Positions 17,948-27,251 of a stretch of 64,000 bases of DNA are shown piece after piece. This DNA comes from G963662265 sp963668545 (lineage in GTDB: Bacteria; Spirochaetota; Spirochaetia; CADAEX01). Under the pieces are notes generated by a model that was given only the letters and a program-made list of their open reading frames with translations, was not told where the DNA came from and searched no databases. The stretch lies in contig OY764868.1 in NCBI GenBank assembly GCA_963668545.1, positions 496,001 to 560,000 of the forward strand, written 5' to 3'. The translations under genes and the position numbers were made by a program. How positions within the stretch are numbered: position 1 is the stretch's first letter; each line of letters opens with the position of its first letter.

Positions 17948-20900
17948 ATGCATAAACTCTCTGAATGGTTTACCCGTAATCCTGTTGCTGCGAATTTATT
18001 AATGCTGCTTATATTGATTGCTGGTACTTTTACAGCTACATCCATAAGAATAGAAGGATTTCCTGCTCTCCCTGTCAGTTCCATCATTATTTCAACAGTA
18101 TATCCAGGAGCAGATGCAGAACAGGTCGACAGAAGTCTTTCTAGATTAATTGAGCGTTCTCTTGAGGGAGCTCCAGGTGTAAAAAAAATAGCCTCATATT
18201 CTCTGGACGGGTATTCAAGTGTTTCTGTAAGTAAGGAAACAGGTTTTGACATTGACAGATTCCAGAATGAGATTAAATCACGGATTGACTCAATTCCGAA
18301 CCTGCCCGGATATGCTGAACGGCCTGTAATTACAAGAGATGAGTTTACAATTGAAGCACTGCTGGTTCAGGTTTACGGGGATGTCAGCAATATAACTTTA
18401 CAAAAAGCGGCAAGGCAGGTAAAAGAACAGCTTCTTGCTCACCCCCAAATTGTAAAAATAGAAGCATTCGGGCTTCTCCCTTATGAAATCAGAATAGAAG
18501 TAGATGAAGAAAAACTTAATGCATTTAATCTGACGCTATCTGATATTGCAAATTTGATAAACATGTCTTCTCTTGATTATAAAACTGGAGAATTAAAGAG
18601 TTCAGACGGGATGATAATGATTAAAGCAGATAAGAAAGCTTTTAATTATAATGATTTTGTATCAATTCCTGTTCTTTCAAAGTCTGACGGAACAAGAGTT
18701 GTTCTTGGAGATATAGTAACTGTTATTGATGACTTTAAAGATGAAGACAGTATTACAAGGTTTCAGGGTGATCCTTCTGTAGGAATGCAGCTCTTTACAA
18801 CTAAAAAAGGACATGTCCTTGAAGTAAGCAGAGCTGCACATGAAATAGTTAAAGAAATAAATAAACAGATGCCTACAGGAGTCTCTGTTGAAATTTGGGG
18901 AGATGCAGCTGAATATATGAGTTCCCGTTTAAAACTGCTGCAGACAAATGCATGGCAGGGATTGCTGATTGTATTTGCCCTGCTTGCTGTCTTTTTGAAT
19001 TTTAAACTTGCATTCTGGGTCGCTGCAGGAATCCCTATTTCAGTAGCCGGAGCAATTGCACTAATGGGGGAACGATTTCTTGATTACTCATTAAATGATA
19101 TAACAACGTTCGGATTAATAATTGTTCTCGGGATTCTTGTTGATGATGCTATTGTTGTCGGGGAAAGTGTTTTTGAGGAACGGGGTAAAATAGATGATCC
19201 TGTTCAGGGAACAATTAATGGTGTCCACAAAGTATCAACAGCAACAGTTTTCGGATGTTTTACAACTGTAGCTGCTTTTTATCCTCTTCTGTTAATTGAT
19301 AATGATCTCGGACGTATATTTGCCAGCTTTTCTGTTGTTGTAATTGTTGCCCTGCTTGCTTCGCTTATAGAAAGTAAAGTAATACTTCCGGCACATTTGG
19401 CTCATATAGATATAGAAGATAAAGATTCTGGAAATCGAATAGTATTATTCTGGAGAGCTGTGCAGGCAAAAGCATCGGTTTTTCTTGATTTTCTTAATGA
19501 AAAGATATATCAGCCTGTGTTAAAAACAGCACTTAAAAACAGATACAGTTATCTTCTTGGTTTTACAGTTATTGCAATTCTGGGAATAGGAATGATATTT
19601 ACAGGGAAAATTAAAACAGTATTTTTTCCGGAGGTCCCAGGTCAGATAATTACAGTAAAACTTAAAATGCAGAGTGGTTCTCCATTGGGGATCACTACAA
19701 AGAATCTTAATATAATTGAAAATGCTGCAGATGAATTAAACCGTGAACTTATGCAGCAGTATAATTTAACAGATCCTCCGATTGGTAAAATAATGTCAAT
19801 TATGGAGGATGGTACGAAAGTGATTTTTTATGCAGAACTTCAGCCTGAAAAAAAACGTAAAATAGGAACTATTGAAACAATTGATATCTGGAGAAATAAA
19901 GTAGGGACTCTGGAAGGAATAGAGCAGCTTAAATTCAGCGGATCTCTGGAAACCGGAGGAGGATTTTCAATAAATATTTCTGCAGGTGATGATCAGATAC
20001 TTGAACAGGCTGTAAAAAAGTTAATTTCATCAATGCGTAATTATAAAGGTGTTCATAATATTTATGAAAATATGAATAGCGGCTCCCCGAGAATCAGTCT
20101 TTTGTTAAAACCGGAGGCGCAGCATTTTGGACTGACTAATGCAGACCTTGCAAATCATATTGGAAATGCTTACGGCGGAATAGAAGTTCAGCGGGTTCAA
20201 AGAGGTAATGATGAAGTAAGGGTTTTTGTTAAGTATAAAAAAGAACAAAGAAAATATATTGAAAATCTGCTTAATACCAGAATACAGGCATCAAACGGGC
20301 AATGGCTTCCGCTTTCACTAATTGCAAGTATTGAAACAGGATATTCCCCCGGTGTAATTACAAGGAATAATGGAGTGCGTACTGTCTCAGTCCGGGCAGG
20401 AATTGATAAAAAAATTGTCAGTTCTGCTGAAATATTTAAACGAATACAGAGAGAAATTAAACCCGGATTAACTTCAAAATATCCGGGATTGAAAATACGC
20501 GGAGCAGGGGAACTTGAAGAGATTGATAATATGAAGGGGGGACTTAAAAAAGCTCTTATATTAATAGTTCTTCTGATTTATTCCCTTATAGCTATTCCTC
20601 TAAAATCTTACTGGAAACCTGTTGTAATTATGTCTGTAATTCCCTTTGGTTTTGTAGGTGCTGTTTTGGGGCATAAAATAATGGGATTTCCCTTAAGTCT
20701 GCTGTCCTTTTTTGGAATGCTTGCAGTTATGGGAATTGTTGTAAACGACAGTCTGGTAATGCTTACCCGGTTTAATGAGCTTGACGAGGAAAAAATCCCA
20801 TTACATGAAGCGCTTCTTCAGGCAGGGGGCAGCAGGTTCAGAGCTATATTTCTGACAACTGTCACAACAGTCTGCGGATTGATGCCGCTGCTGCTTGAAA

Positions 20901-21091
20901 CTTCCGAACAGGCACAGTATTTAATTCCTGCTGCAGTTTCACTTGCATTCGGTGAATTGTTTGCAACACCTATAACTCTGATTATTGTACCACTTTTAAT
21001 AGCTGTCGGGCATGATCTTAAAAAAATATTTATTCGTCTATTTGGAAAAAGAAGTGATAGCAAAACAGATATTACTCAGGAGATATTGTAA
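17948..21091 (+). CDS. RND-family proton-driven efflux pump
   Basis: AcrB-like pump of 1047 residues with twelve helices and two large periplasmic loops. Helix 4 has the paired aspartates in GILVDDAIVVGE (about residues 396-407) that carry protons in this family. The second half repeats the topology, with VNDSLVMLTR in helix 10. It belongs to the HAE/hydrophobic-compound group; the exact substrate is not readable. It is the middle gene of an adaptor-pump-channel operon, and its stop overlaps the channel start by one base. It lies inside the island. Confidence 0.9.
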   Translation: MHKLSEWFTRNPVAANLLMLLILIAGTFTATSIRIEGFPALPVSSIIISTVYPGADAEQVDRSLSRLIERSLEGAPGVKKIASYSLDGYSSVSVSKETGFDIDRFQNEIKSRIDSIPNLPGYAERPVITRDEFTIEALLVQVYGDVSNITLQKAARQVKEQLLAHPQIVKIEAFGLLPYEIRIEVDEEKLNAFNLTLSDIANLINMSSLDYKTGELKSSDGMIMIKADKKAFNYNDFVSIPVLSKSDGTRVVLGDIVTVIDDFKDEDSITRFQGDPSVGMQLFTTKKGHVLEVSRAAHEIVKEINKQMPTGVSVEIWGDAAEYMSSRLKLLQTNAWQGLLIVFALLAVFLNFKLAFWVAAGIPISVAGAIALMGERFLDYSLNDITTFGLIIVLGILVDDAIVVGESVFEERGKIDDPVQGTINGVHKVSTATVFGCFTTVAAFYPLLLIDNDLGRIFASFSVVVIVALLASLIESKVILPAHLAHIDIEDKDSGNRIVLFWRAVQAKASVFLDFLNEKIYQPVLKTALKNRYSYLLGFTVIAILGIGMIFTGKIKTVFFPEVPGQIITVKLKMQSGSPLGITTKNLNIIENAADELNRELMQQYNLTDPPIGKIMSIMEDGTKVIFYAELQPEKKRKIGTIETIDIWRNKVGTLEGIEQLKFSGSLETGGGFSINISAGDDQILEQAVKKLISSMRNYKGVHNIYENMNSGSPRISLLLKPEAQHFGLTNADLANHIGNAYGGIEVQRVQRGNDEVRVFVKYKKEQRKYIENLLNTRIQASNGQWLPLSLIASIETGYSPGVITRNNGVRTVSVRAGIDKKIVSSAEIFKRIQREIKPGLTSKYPGLKIRGAGELEEIDNMKGGLKKALILIVLLIYSLIAIPLKSYWKPVVIMSVIPFGFVGAVLGHKIMGFPLSLLSFFGMLAVMGIVVNDSLVMLTRFNELDEEKIPLHEALLQAGGSRFRAIFLTTVTTVCGLMPLLLETSEQAQYLIPAAVSLAFGELFATPITLIIVPLLIAVGHDLKKIFIRLFGKRSDSKTDITQEIL

Positions 21092-22449
21092 TGAAAAAAA
21101 TACTTATTCTATTTACTGTTTCCTTCATCTTGGTTTCTCAAATCTTTTGCGATGATCTTGTAATTGATGTAGATAAGGCAATTGCACTTCTGCATCAGAA
21201 TAATCTTGATTTAAAAGAAAAAAGTTTTGAATTAAAAATTGCGGAGAGAGGAAAAGCTACAACATGGAATTCTTTACTGCCTGAGATAGGTATAAAAGCT
21301 ACTTCTGATCTTATGGATAATCCGGGATTTACAAGCGGAAATGGTCCTGATGATGCCCGTTTCGGTTTTGAATTGGGAATCAGTGCCAGTCTGAATGTAA
21401 ATTATGCACTTCTTGCAAGAAGAAAAAGCTATATTCTGAATTATGAAAATGGTGTAATTTCGTATGAGATGGCAGTAAAAGGGCTGGAACTGGAAACAAA
21501 AATCCAGTTCTATCATTTATTGAATATGCTTGAACAGATTAAGATAATGGAAAAAGGGATAAATCTTGCAGAGAAACGATATATTCAGGTCAAGAAAAAT
21601 TTCAGTAAAGGATTAGTAGCAGAACTTGATGTCTTAAAATCAAAGGTAAGTTATGAAAGTTTGAAACCTTCTTATTCAAATATGAAAAATGAATATGAAA
21701 AAATTCTTATGGGATTTAAAATCATGCTTGGAATAGACAGGAGACAGAACATAGTTTTAAGCGGTTCATTTGATAAAGATATTTATACTTTTAATACTGA
21801 AGAGTTGATTTCAGCTTATATGGGAAAATCACTTAACTTGAGATTATTAAATAAAAATCTGGAACTGTTAAATAAACAAAAAAAAGAAGCTGCCTTGTTT
21901 GCTTACAGCCCGATGCTTTCATTTGACTATTCTATATCACCAATGAAGTATAATCCCTGGGCTGATGATTATGAACCGTTAGCAGGAGATTCCTGGAATT
22001 TCGATGAAGACCGAGGAATTGGAATGGGAGTTTTCAGCATAGCTCTGTCAATGTCAATGGATAATTTCATTCCAGGTTCTGCAGAAAATGTAAAAAATAA
22101 AAATATAAAAGATCAGATTAATAAGATTGAATACAATCTGAAAAATACTGTAAAAAAATCAGAAGTTGAAATTATTAACATTATTAAAAAACTCGAAAAT
22201 TCTATCCAGCAGCTGGAAACAAACAATATCAATGTAGAACTTGCAGGAAAAGTATATGAAATGACAAATGAAGCTTTTAACAATGGAACAAAAGAATTGC
22301 TTGATGTTGAAGCTGCGCAGAATGATCTATTAAGTGCTGATGCCGCTGTACTCGGAGAACAGTTTAACTATTTAACAGGATTACTTAATCTGGAATATAT
22401 ACTTAATACACCGCTTAATAAAATTCTGGATAATAGCAGCGGATCATAG
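21091..22449 (+). CDS. TolC-family outer-membrane efflux channel
   Basis: A 452-residue TolC-like protein with a signal peptide (residues 1-20). It has two repeats rich in long amphipathic helices, with NNLDLKEKSFELKIAERG near the N-terminus and a matching EAFNNGTKELLDVEAAQNDL near the C-terminus, both typical of outer-membrane efflux proteins. A cysteine at about residue 20 could be lipidated, but the lipobox is not canonical. It completes the tripartite pump. It starts on the last base of the pump gene (TAATG). Confidence 0.88.
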   Translation: MKKILILFTVSFILVSQIFCDDLVIDVDKAIALLHQNNLDLKEKSFELKIAERGKATTWNSLLPEIGIKATSDLMDNPGFTSGNGPDDARFGFELGISASLNVNYALLARRKSYILNYENGVISYEMAVKGLELETKIQFYHLLNMLEQIKIMEKGINLAEKRYIQVKKNFSKGLVAELDVLKSKVSYESLKPSYSNMKNEYEKILMGFKIMLGIDRRQNIVLSGSFDKDIYTFNTEELISAYMGKSLNLRLLNKNLELLNKQKKEAALFAYSPMLSFDYSISPMKYNPWADDYEPLAGDSWNFDEDRGIGMGVFSIALSMSMDNFIPGSAENVKNKNIKDQINKIEYNLKNTVKKSEVEIINIIKKLENSIQQLETNNINVELAGKVYEMTNEAFNNGTKELLDVEAAQNDLLSADAAVLGEQFNYLTGLLNLEYILNTPLNKILDNSSGS

Positions 22450-22511
22450 GGAAACATAATGAAAGATAAAATCACTGACATTAAAATAAATATATAATAC
22501 AGGAGTACATC

Positions 22512-22937
22512 ATGGTAAATAAAATAATTGTAATTTGTTTTCTTCTTGCAGGACTATCTGCTTCAGCTGACACTGTCACATTGAACGATAAAGTTCATAT
22601 TGAAATTTGGGACGTTTTAAATAAAGCAGAAAAGAAGTTTATAGAAATAGATGTAACAAATAGTAATACAGACTTTGAGAGTTCATTTGAAAAGTTATGG
22701 GAGACATTGGAAATCTCAAGAAAAACTGAAATTGAAAATAAATGGATCAGCAGTTATCTTGAAAGCGATGAAGGATTTGAAGAATTCTGGAAATGTCTGA
22801 CTTCTAAAGAAAAGAAAAAGTTGAAAAAAGAATATAAGAAAAAAGGAATTTCCAAGGATGAAGCTTTTGAAAATTTCTGGAAAAGTCTTAGCAGTGACAG
22901 AATAAATGAAATAGCAAATACAATCTTTGAATATTAA
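22512..22937 (+). CDS. Small secreted protein with three F-W repeats
   Basis: A 141-residue protein of unknown function. A signal peptide (MVNKIIVICFLLAGLSASA) is followed by a charged, mostly helical body. A motif of the form F-E-x-F/L-W-[KE]-x-L occurs three times at about 35-40 residue spacing: FEKLWETLE, FEEFWKCLT and FENFWKSLS. No family is recognised. It sits 62 bases after the channel gene with its own AGGAG site, so it may be the fourth gene of the pump operon. A periplasmic accessory or chaperone role is possible but unproven. Confidence 0.6.
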   Translation: MVNKIIVICFLLAGLSASADTVTLNDKVHIEIWDVLNKAEKKFIEIDVTNSNTDFESSFEKLWETLEISRKTEIENKWISSYLESDEGFEEFWKCLTSKEKKKLKKEYKKKGISKDEAFENFWKSLSSDRINEIANTIFEY

Positions 22938-23280
22938 GATTATTAATAAATAGATCCCCGTACCGTTGCAAAAGTCGTCCGTGGAGAAAATCAAAGGATT
23001 TTACCCTGTTTTCTCCATGTGTCTATAATATTATATGTTTTAATTCTGTTTGTTGTCTGCTAGAAATATTATTATTGAGTGCTTTTCAAAGTAGAAGATC
23101 ATTGATTGCAATCATCCTGCCACTTAAGAAAGAAAATGAGATATTAAAAAGGCATTTAAATCTATCTGGAAAAACTCTGAATACAAAAAGAGTAGAAAGA
23201 TTTATTCTCTCATTATTATTAAATATCTATGGCAGGATAACAAAACATCTGTGCTCTGTGAAACCAGTGACATTACTGAA

Positions 23281-24482
23281 CAGTGATGGTATTCACCTGA
23301 CAGTTGCATAAAAAAATAGTGACCATCAGTCACCCGAAAGATATAATGTTTTTAACCACAAAAACTAATATCAGGAGGACACAATGGTCACAAACAAAAA
23401 TGTAACACAAAAGGCAGCAAGACGAAAGATGAACATGCTGGAGCTTGCGGAAGAAATGGGAAATGTAAGTAAAGCATGTAAAATCATGGGATATTCCAGA
23501 CAGCAGTTTTATGAAATCAGGCGTAATTATCAAACATACGGATCCCAAGGATTACTTGATAAATTACCTGGAGCAAAAAATCCACATCCAAACAGAGTTT
23601 CAGAAGAAGTTGAAAAAGCTATCATGGATTATTCTTTAAAGAATCCTTCACATGGATGCGTTAGAGTTTCTCAGCAGTTGAGTCTTATGAGTATACAGGT
23701 TAGCTCTGGTGGAGTAAGAGGAGTCTGGCAACGGAACAATCTTGAAACCAAGTATCAAAGACTCATGAGGTTGGAAGAATACTGTCGAGGAAAGAAAATA
23801 GAATTAACTGAAGACCAGGTTAAAATGCTCGAAAGATTTGATCCAGAGTTCAAAGAAAGGCATATAGAGACAAGATTTACAGGAGATTTGGTATCAATAG
23901 ATACGTTCCTTGTTGGAACGCTAAAGGGAGTAGGTAAAGTATATCTTCAAACTGTAATCGATTGTCATAGCAGATATTCATGGGGAAGGCTTTATACAAA
24001 TAAACTTCCAGTAACAGCAGTACATGTTTTAAATAATGATGTATTACCATTTTTTGAAGAGAATAATATAAAAGTCGAGACTGTATTAACCGACAATGGA
24101 CGGGAATACTGTGGTAGAAAAGATCATCATCCGTTTGAATTATTCTTACAGCTTGAAGAAATAGAGCATCGAACAACAAAAGTCAGAAGACCACAGAGTA
24201 ATGGGTTTGTTGAGAGAATGCATCGGACATTACTGGATGAGCATTTCAGGATAAAGGGCCGTGAAAAGTTTTATGAAGCTTTAACAGAAATGCAGGATGA
24301 TCTTGAGAAATATCTAGTTTATTACAATGAGAAAAGAGCTCATCAGGGAAGAAATATGAAGGGGAGAACACCTAAACAGGCCTTCTTTGACGGAATTAAA
24401 AAGAGTAAAAAAAGCGGAGATGCCGCTTAATAAAAACACTATCTTTCGGGACTGAGTGTCAGGTGAATACTGTACCAATACA
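23281..24482 (+). mobile_element. IS481-like insertion sequence, apparently intact
   Basis: It is inserted in the older transposase gene. Flanking direct repeats ACATTACTGAA at 23270-23280 and 24483-24493 look like an 11-base target duplication. Near the ends a 14-base perfect inverted repeat is present: GTATTCACCTGACA at 23289-23302 and its complement at 24457-24470. An inner pair around CCCGAAAGATA lies at about 23333 and 24440. The exact outermost bases are uncertain because the two ends extend unequally beyond the 14-base repeat. Confidence 0.7.
23384..24430 (+). CDS. IS481-family transposase
   Basis: A 348-residue transposase. The N-terminal helix-turn-helix (ACKIMGYSRQQFYEIRR, about residues 32-48) is followed by an rve/DDE core with VSIDTF (first Asp, about 170), VLTDNGREY (second Asp, about 235) and NGFVERMHRTLLDEH (Glu, about 278). 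All three catalytic residues are present, so it should be functional. GGAGG lies 6-7 bases before ATG 23384. It is the only intact mobile-element protein in the window. Confidence 0.88.
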   Translation: MVTNKNVTQKAARRKMNMLELAEEMGNVSKACKIMGYSRQQFYEIRRNYQTYGSQGLLDKLPGAKNPHPNRVSEEVEKAIMDYSLKNPSHGCVRVSQQLSLMSIQVSSGGVRGVWQRNNLETKYQRLMRLEEYCRGKKIELTEDQVKMLERFDPEFKERHIETRFTGDLVSIDTFLVGTLKGVGKVYLQTVIDCHSRYSWGRLYTNKLPVTAVHVLNNDVLPFFEENNIKVETVLTDNGREYCGRKDHHPFELFLQLEEIEHRTTKVRRPQSNGFVERMHRTLLDEHFRIKGREKFYEALTEMQDDLEKYLVYYNEKRAHQGRNMKGRTPKQAFFDGIKKSKKSGDAA

Positions 24483-25470
24483 ACATTACTGAAGTGGCAG
24501 AGATATTTTATTAGAAAACGCTGGACTTATAAAAATCTAAAATCAGGTAGACCTCCTTTAACAAAGAAGACAAAAGAGTTGATTTTGAAAATGAAGAATG
24601 AAAATATTCTCTGGGGATCAAGAAGAATAGCTGGTGAATTGAAGAAGCTTAGGATTGATATTAGTCATGTAGCAGTTCATAGGATAATTCAGACTTACAG
24701 GAAAAATGGATTTGTAAAACCAACAGGTAGCTGGAACAAGTTCTTGAAATATCACTGGGAATCATTGTTTACAACGGATTTCTTCACAGTAGATACTCTT
24801 TTTGGAAAAAGAATGTATGTTATATTCATACTTAAACTGAAAACACGTAAATTAATGTAGTGGATAATAACAGAATATCCTACTAGAGAGTTTGTCTCGT
24901 CAGCAGGTTATTGAACTTGAGGATTCTTTTGATAATAAGCATGCTAATTTGATTCATAATAATGGATCTCAATTTACAACAATAGATTATGTTGATTATG
25001 GAATAACAGGAGTAAGAACGGGAATAAGATCTCCGAATATGAATGCTTATGCAGAAAGAATTGTAAGATCAATTCGTAAAGAAGCTCTTGATCACTTTAT
25101 TCTGATTTCAAAGAAGCAGATAAAAAAGATTGTGAAGGAGTCCGTTAACTACTATAATGAATACAGACCTCATCAAGGTCTTGGAGATATTCCTGAAAAG
25201 AGTTTGTTTTCAAGGATCGGGATATTGAATGTGATGACATCTTGTTTGGATTACATTACCATTATTACAGGAGTTCTGCATAGAATGTTGTCTGGACGTA
25301 ATAAAGCGACACTACGAGCTTCAGGAAATCCAGTTAATTCATCAACACTAAAAATGAAAACGTCTTTAACTCCACGGTTTTGAAGTTCGGTTAGTACTCC
25401 CATTCAGAATTTCGCAGTTACACAATTATTTTTACAGAGTCCAAATGAGATCTGTATTCCGTATTTTTTT

Positions 25471-25875
25471 CTACTTCTCAGGAAACTTGTCGAATTTAGG
25501 TGCTTTCTCCAGTTCATTATCCCATTTAGCCTTGTATTTATAAAACATATGCCCGCTTGGTTTCATATATATTTTACTGTCAAGAGAACCTGCAGGTACA
25601 ACAAGAAGCTTTCCATCCATCTGAAGGTTAGGAAGAGCAGAGCTGCAGTTCGGGCAGAAACTCTTCTGGTGTTCTGTAGATTTATACTTGAATGTTTTTA
25701 CTTTATGCTCCCCGGTTATCCATTTTAATTTAGCTGTTGAAGAGAACATGTTTGCAGCATGGGCTGAGCCGGTATCTTTTCTGCACAGTTTACAGTGACA
25801 GAGATAAAAGTCTTCAAAATCACCATCAATTTCAAAGGTTATTTCACCGCAAAGACATGATCCGGTATGTTTCAT
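25471..25875 (-). CDS. GFA/CENP-V-type zinc protein
   Basis: A 134-residue protein of the glutathione-dependent formaldehyde-activating enzyme (Gfa)-like fold. Zinc ligands are seen in CLCG (about residues 8-11), CHCKLCRK (about 27-34) and FCPNCSS (about 73-79). Most members are not formaldehyde enzymes, and the function here is unknown. The start has AGGAGG upstream. It lies between the dead IS and tRNA-Pro, so it may be the last cargo gene of the island. Confidence 0.8.
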   Translation of the reverse strand: MKHTGSCLCGEITFEIDGDFEDFYLCHCKLCRKDTGSAHAANMFSSTAKLKWITGEHKVKTFKYKSTEHQKSFCPNCSSALPNLQMDGKLLVVPAGSLDSKIYMKPSGHMFYKYKAKWDNELEKAPKFDKFPEK

Positions 25876-25964
25876 TAAAGATTTCCTCCTGCACTTTGAT
25901 AGTAAAGGTCCTCGGTTTATTTCAGTTCAAAAAAGTTCAAAACCTGTATCAACATAATATTCAA

Positions 25965-25996
25965 TAAAAAAGGACTCTGCCAAATGGCAAAGTCCC
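25965..25996 (-). terminator. Intrinsic terminator of tRNA-Pro
   Basis: On the minus strand the sequence after the tRNA forms a hairpin (GGACT and GCC arms pairing with GGC and AGTCC around an ATTT loop) followed by a run of T. A degenerate copy of this hairpin is present at 14.1 kb. Confidence 0.75.
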
Positions 25997-26001
25997 TTGT
26001 T

Positions 26002-26075
26002 TCGGGCTGAGTGGATTTGAACCACCGACCCCATGACCCCCAGTCATGTACGCTAAACCCCTGCGCTACAGCCCG
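26002..26075 (-). tRNA. tRNA-Pro(GGG)
   Basis: Read on the minus strand, a full cloverleaf is present: 7-bp acceptor CGGGCTG/CAGCCCG, D arm, 5-bp anticodon stem CATGA/TCATG with loop CTGGGGG (anticodon GGG), and a T arm with the TTCAAAT loop. The discriminator base is A, and CCA is not encoded. Its 3' end and terminator are duplicated at 14091-14149. Confidence 0.93.
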
Positions 26076-26193
26076 TATTTGCAAGGCAAAGATTAACATT
26101 TTACAGAATTCCTGTCAATTATCAATGAAAATTAGATTCTATATGAATCCCTGATTATGGAAATGTTTTCTAAAGCTGCCAGTCTGCTATGGA

Positions 26194-27216
26194 TCAGAAT
26201 TTTGTAAAGATATTTTTTATCACGCCTGTAAAACCTGCTCTTTTCTTTTTCAGAAGGTAGATTAAAAAGAGTTCTTCTATTGTCTGTCTGGGGCCGTCAG
26301 CATTCATGACATCCCTTTTTCCGGCATTTTCCAGACGGAAATGGAAAAACGAGTATATTTCCCTCGCATCCCCATCCAGAAATATTGTCCGCTTTTTCCC
26401 ATGGGAATTCTCTTTCCTGAGAATTTCAGCAGCCTTTTTTCTGTCTATTGCGGGAAGCCCTGAGCTTCGGATAATTTCCCGCAGGTGTCTGATTTCCTCA
26501 TACCTCAACCCGAAGACAAATTCTTCAAGGGCAGCTTCCATATCAGTATTATCAGGAACAGAGGATAGAAAATCGCCCCATATGTCGGGAAGATTTATTG
26601 AGAGCTTCAGTATTTCAGATGTCCCCTGGAGTGTTCCTAGGACCGGTACCAGCCTGCATCTTTCCTTCCAGAGAGACATAAGGGGAGGAGAGAACGAACT
26701 GAGGTTCCTGTCCATCCTGAATTCCCACAGATAGGAAAGCTCTTCAGCGGCAGCTCTTTTAACCCTGCTGTCTGTAAGCCTGTTCTTTATTATTGCTTCG
26801 TAAGTTTCTTCCGCCATCATGGAAAAGACAATCCTGCTGCATCTGTTGCGGATATCATTTATCAGCAGGGGGGCAGTCTTGAGGCCGGAAACAACATTAA
26901 GGATAAAATAAAAGAAATTTATCTTTGAATGGATAAAACACCTCCCCATTACAGTTCTTGTCGGAAGAAGCAGGGAATCAGATGTTCCTGAGACCAGAAG
27001 TGTTTCAGCCATTGTGTCTATATCTTTCCTGTTCATGCCGTATCTTTCCCTGCTCTTGAGAGAGGGAGTCCTTGAAACAAGCATAGCCAGAGATATAAGA
27101 GACTGTTTATGGTTTGTGAATGCTGAATAAATATCTTTCCCTGAATGTTTCAGCAATTTTTCTGATTTCTCGAGGAGAGTAAGTTCTTCCTGCGAAAAGG
27201 TTTCCATTTTATTCAT
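26194..27216 (-). CDS. Conserved hypothetical protein, 340 residues
   Basis: I do not recognise this family. The protein is soluble, rich in helices and basic residues, with no signal peptide. Hydrophobic stretches such as KINFFYFILNVVSG are too short for a clear membrane topology. The C-terminus (EELFLIYLLKKKRAGF) is basic. It lies 35 bases after the GreA/Rnk-like gene and is read in the same direction, so the two are probably one transcription unit. Confidence 0.6.
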   Translation of the reverse strand: MNKMETFSQEELTLLEKSEKLLKHSGKDIYSAFTNHKQSLISLAMLVSRTPSLKSRERYGMNRKDIDTMAETLLVSGTSDSLLLPTRTVMGRCFIHSKINFFYFILNVVSGLKTAPLLINDIRNRCSRIVFSMMAEETYEAIIKNRLTDSRVKRAAAEELSYLWEFRMDRNLSSFSPPLMSLWKERCRLVPVLGTLQGTSEILKLSINLPDIWGDFLSSVPDNTDMEAALEEFVFGLRYEEIRHLREIIRSSGLPAIDRKKAAEILRKENSHGKKRTIFLDGDAREIYSFFHFRLENAGKRDVMNADGPRQTIEELFLIYLLKKKRAGFTGVIKNIFTKF

Positions 27217-27251
27217 GTTTCCAAACCTTGTATTAAAAAGTGATACAGCTT

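Larger units (their letters stand above)
23075..25383 (+). pseudogene. Broken IS transposase (integrase-core type)
   Basis: Three pieces make one transposase. The N-terminal piece (23075 to about 23278) ends ...KPVTLL. The middle piece resumes at about 24486 as LLKWQRYFIRKRWTYKNL and ends at a TAG at 24860. The C-terminal piece (24892-25383) is in another frame and contains NAYAERIVRSIRKEAL with the third catalytic residue. The second catalytic aspartate appears as asparagine (IHNNGSQF where LIHDNGSQF is usual). The gene is inactive. Joining the pieces restores the family's normal order of helix-turn-helix, then DDE core. Confidence 0.75.
22956..25394 (+). mobile_element. Dead insertion sequence, interrupted by an IS481-like element
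   Basis: The left end (22956-22990, CCCCGTACCGTTGCAAAAG, then a GTGGAG block) is related to both ends of the 336-bp element at 14.2 kb. The right end (25370-25394, CTCCACGG then TTTTGAAG) is a worn inverted match lacking about 5 bases. Between them is an rve-type transposase gene broken three ways: by an inserted IS481-like element, by an in-frame TAG at 24858-24860, and by a frameshift before 24892. It cannot move by itself. Confidence 0.75.
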
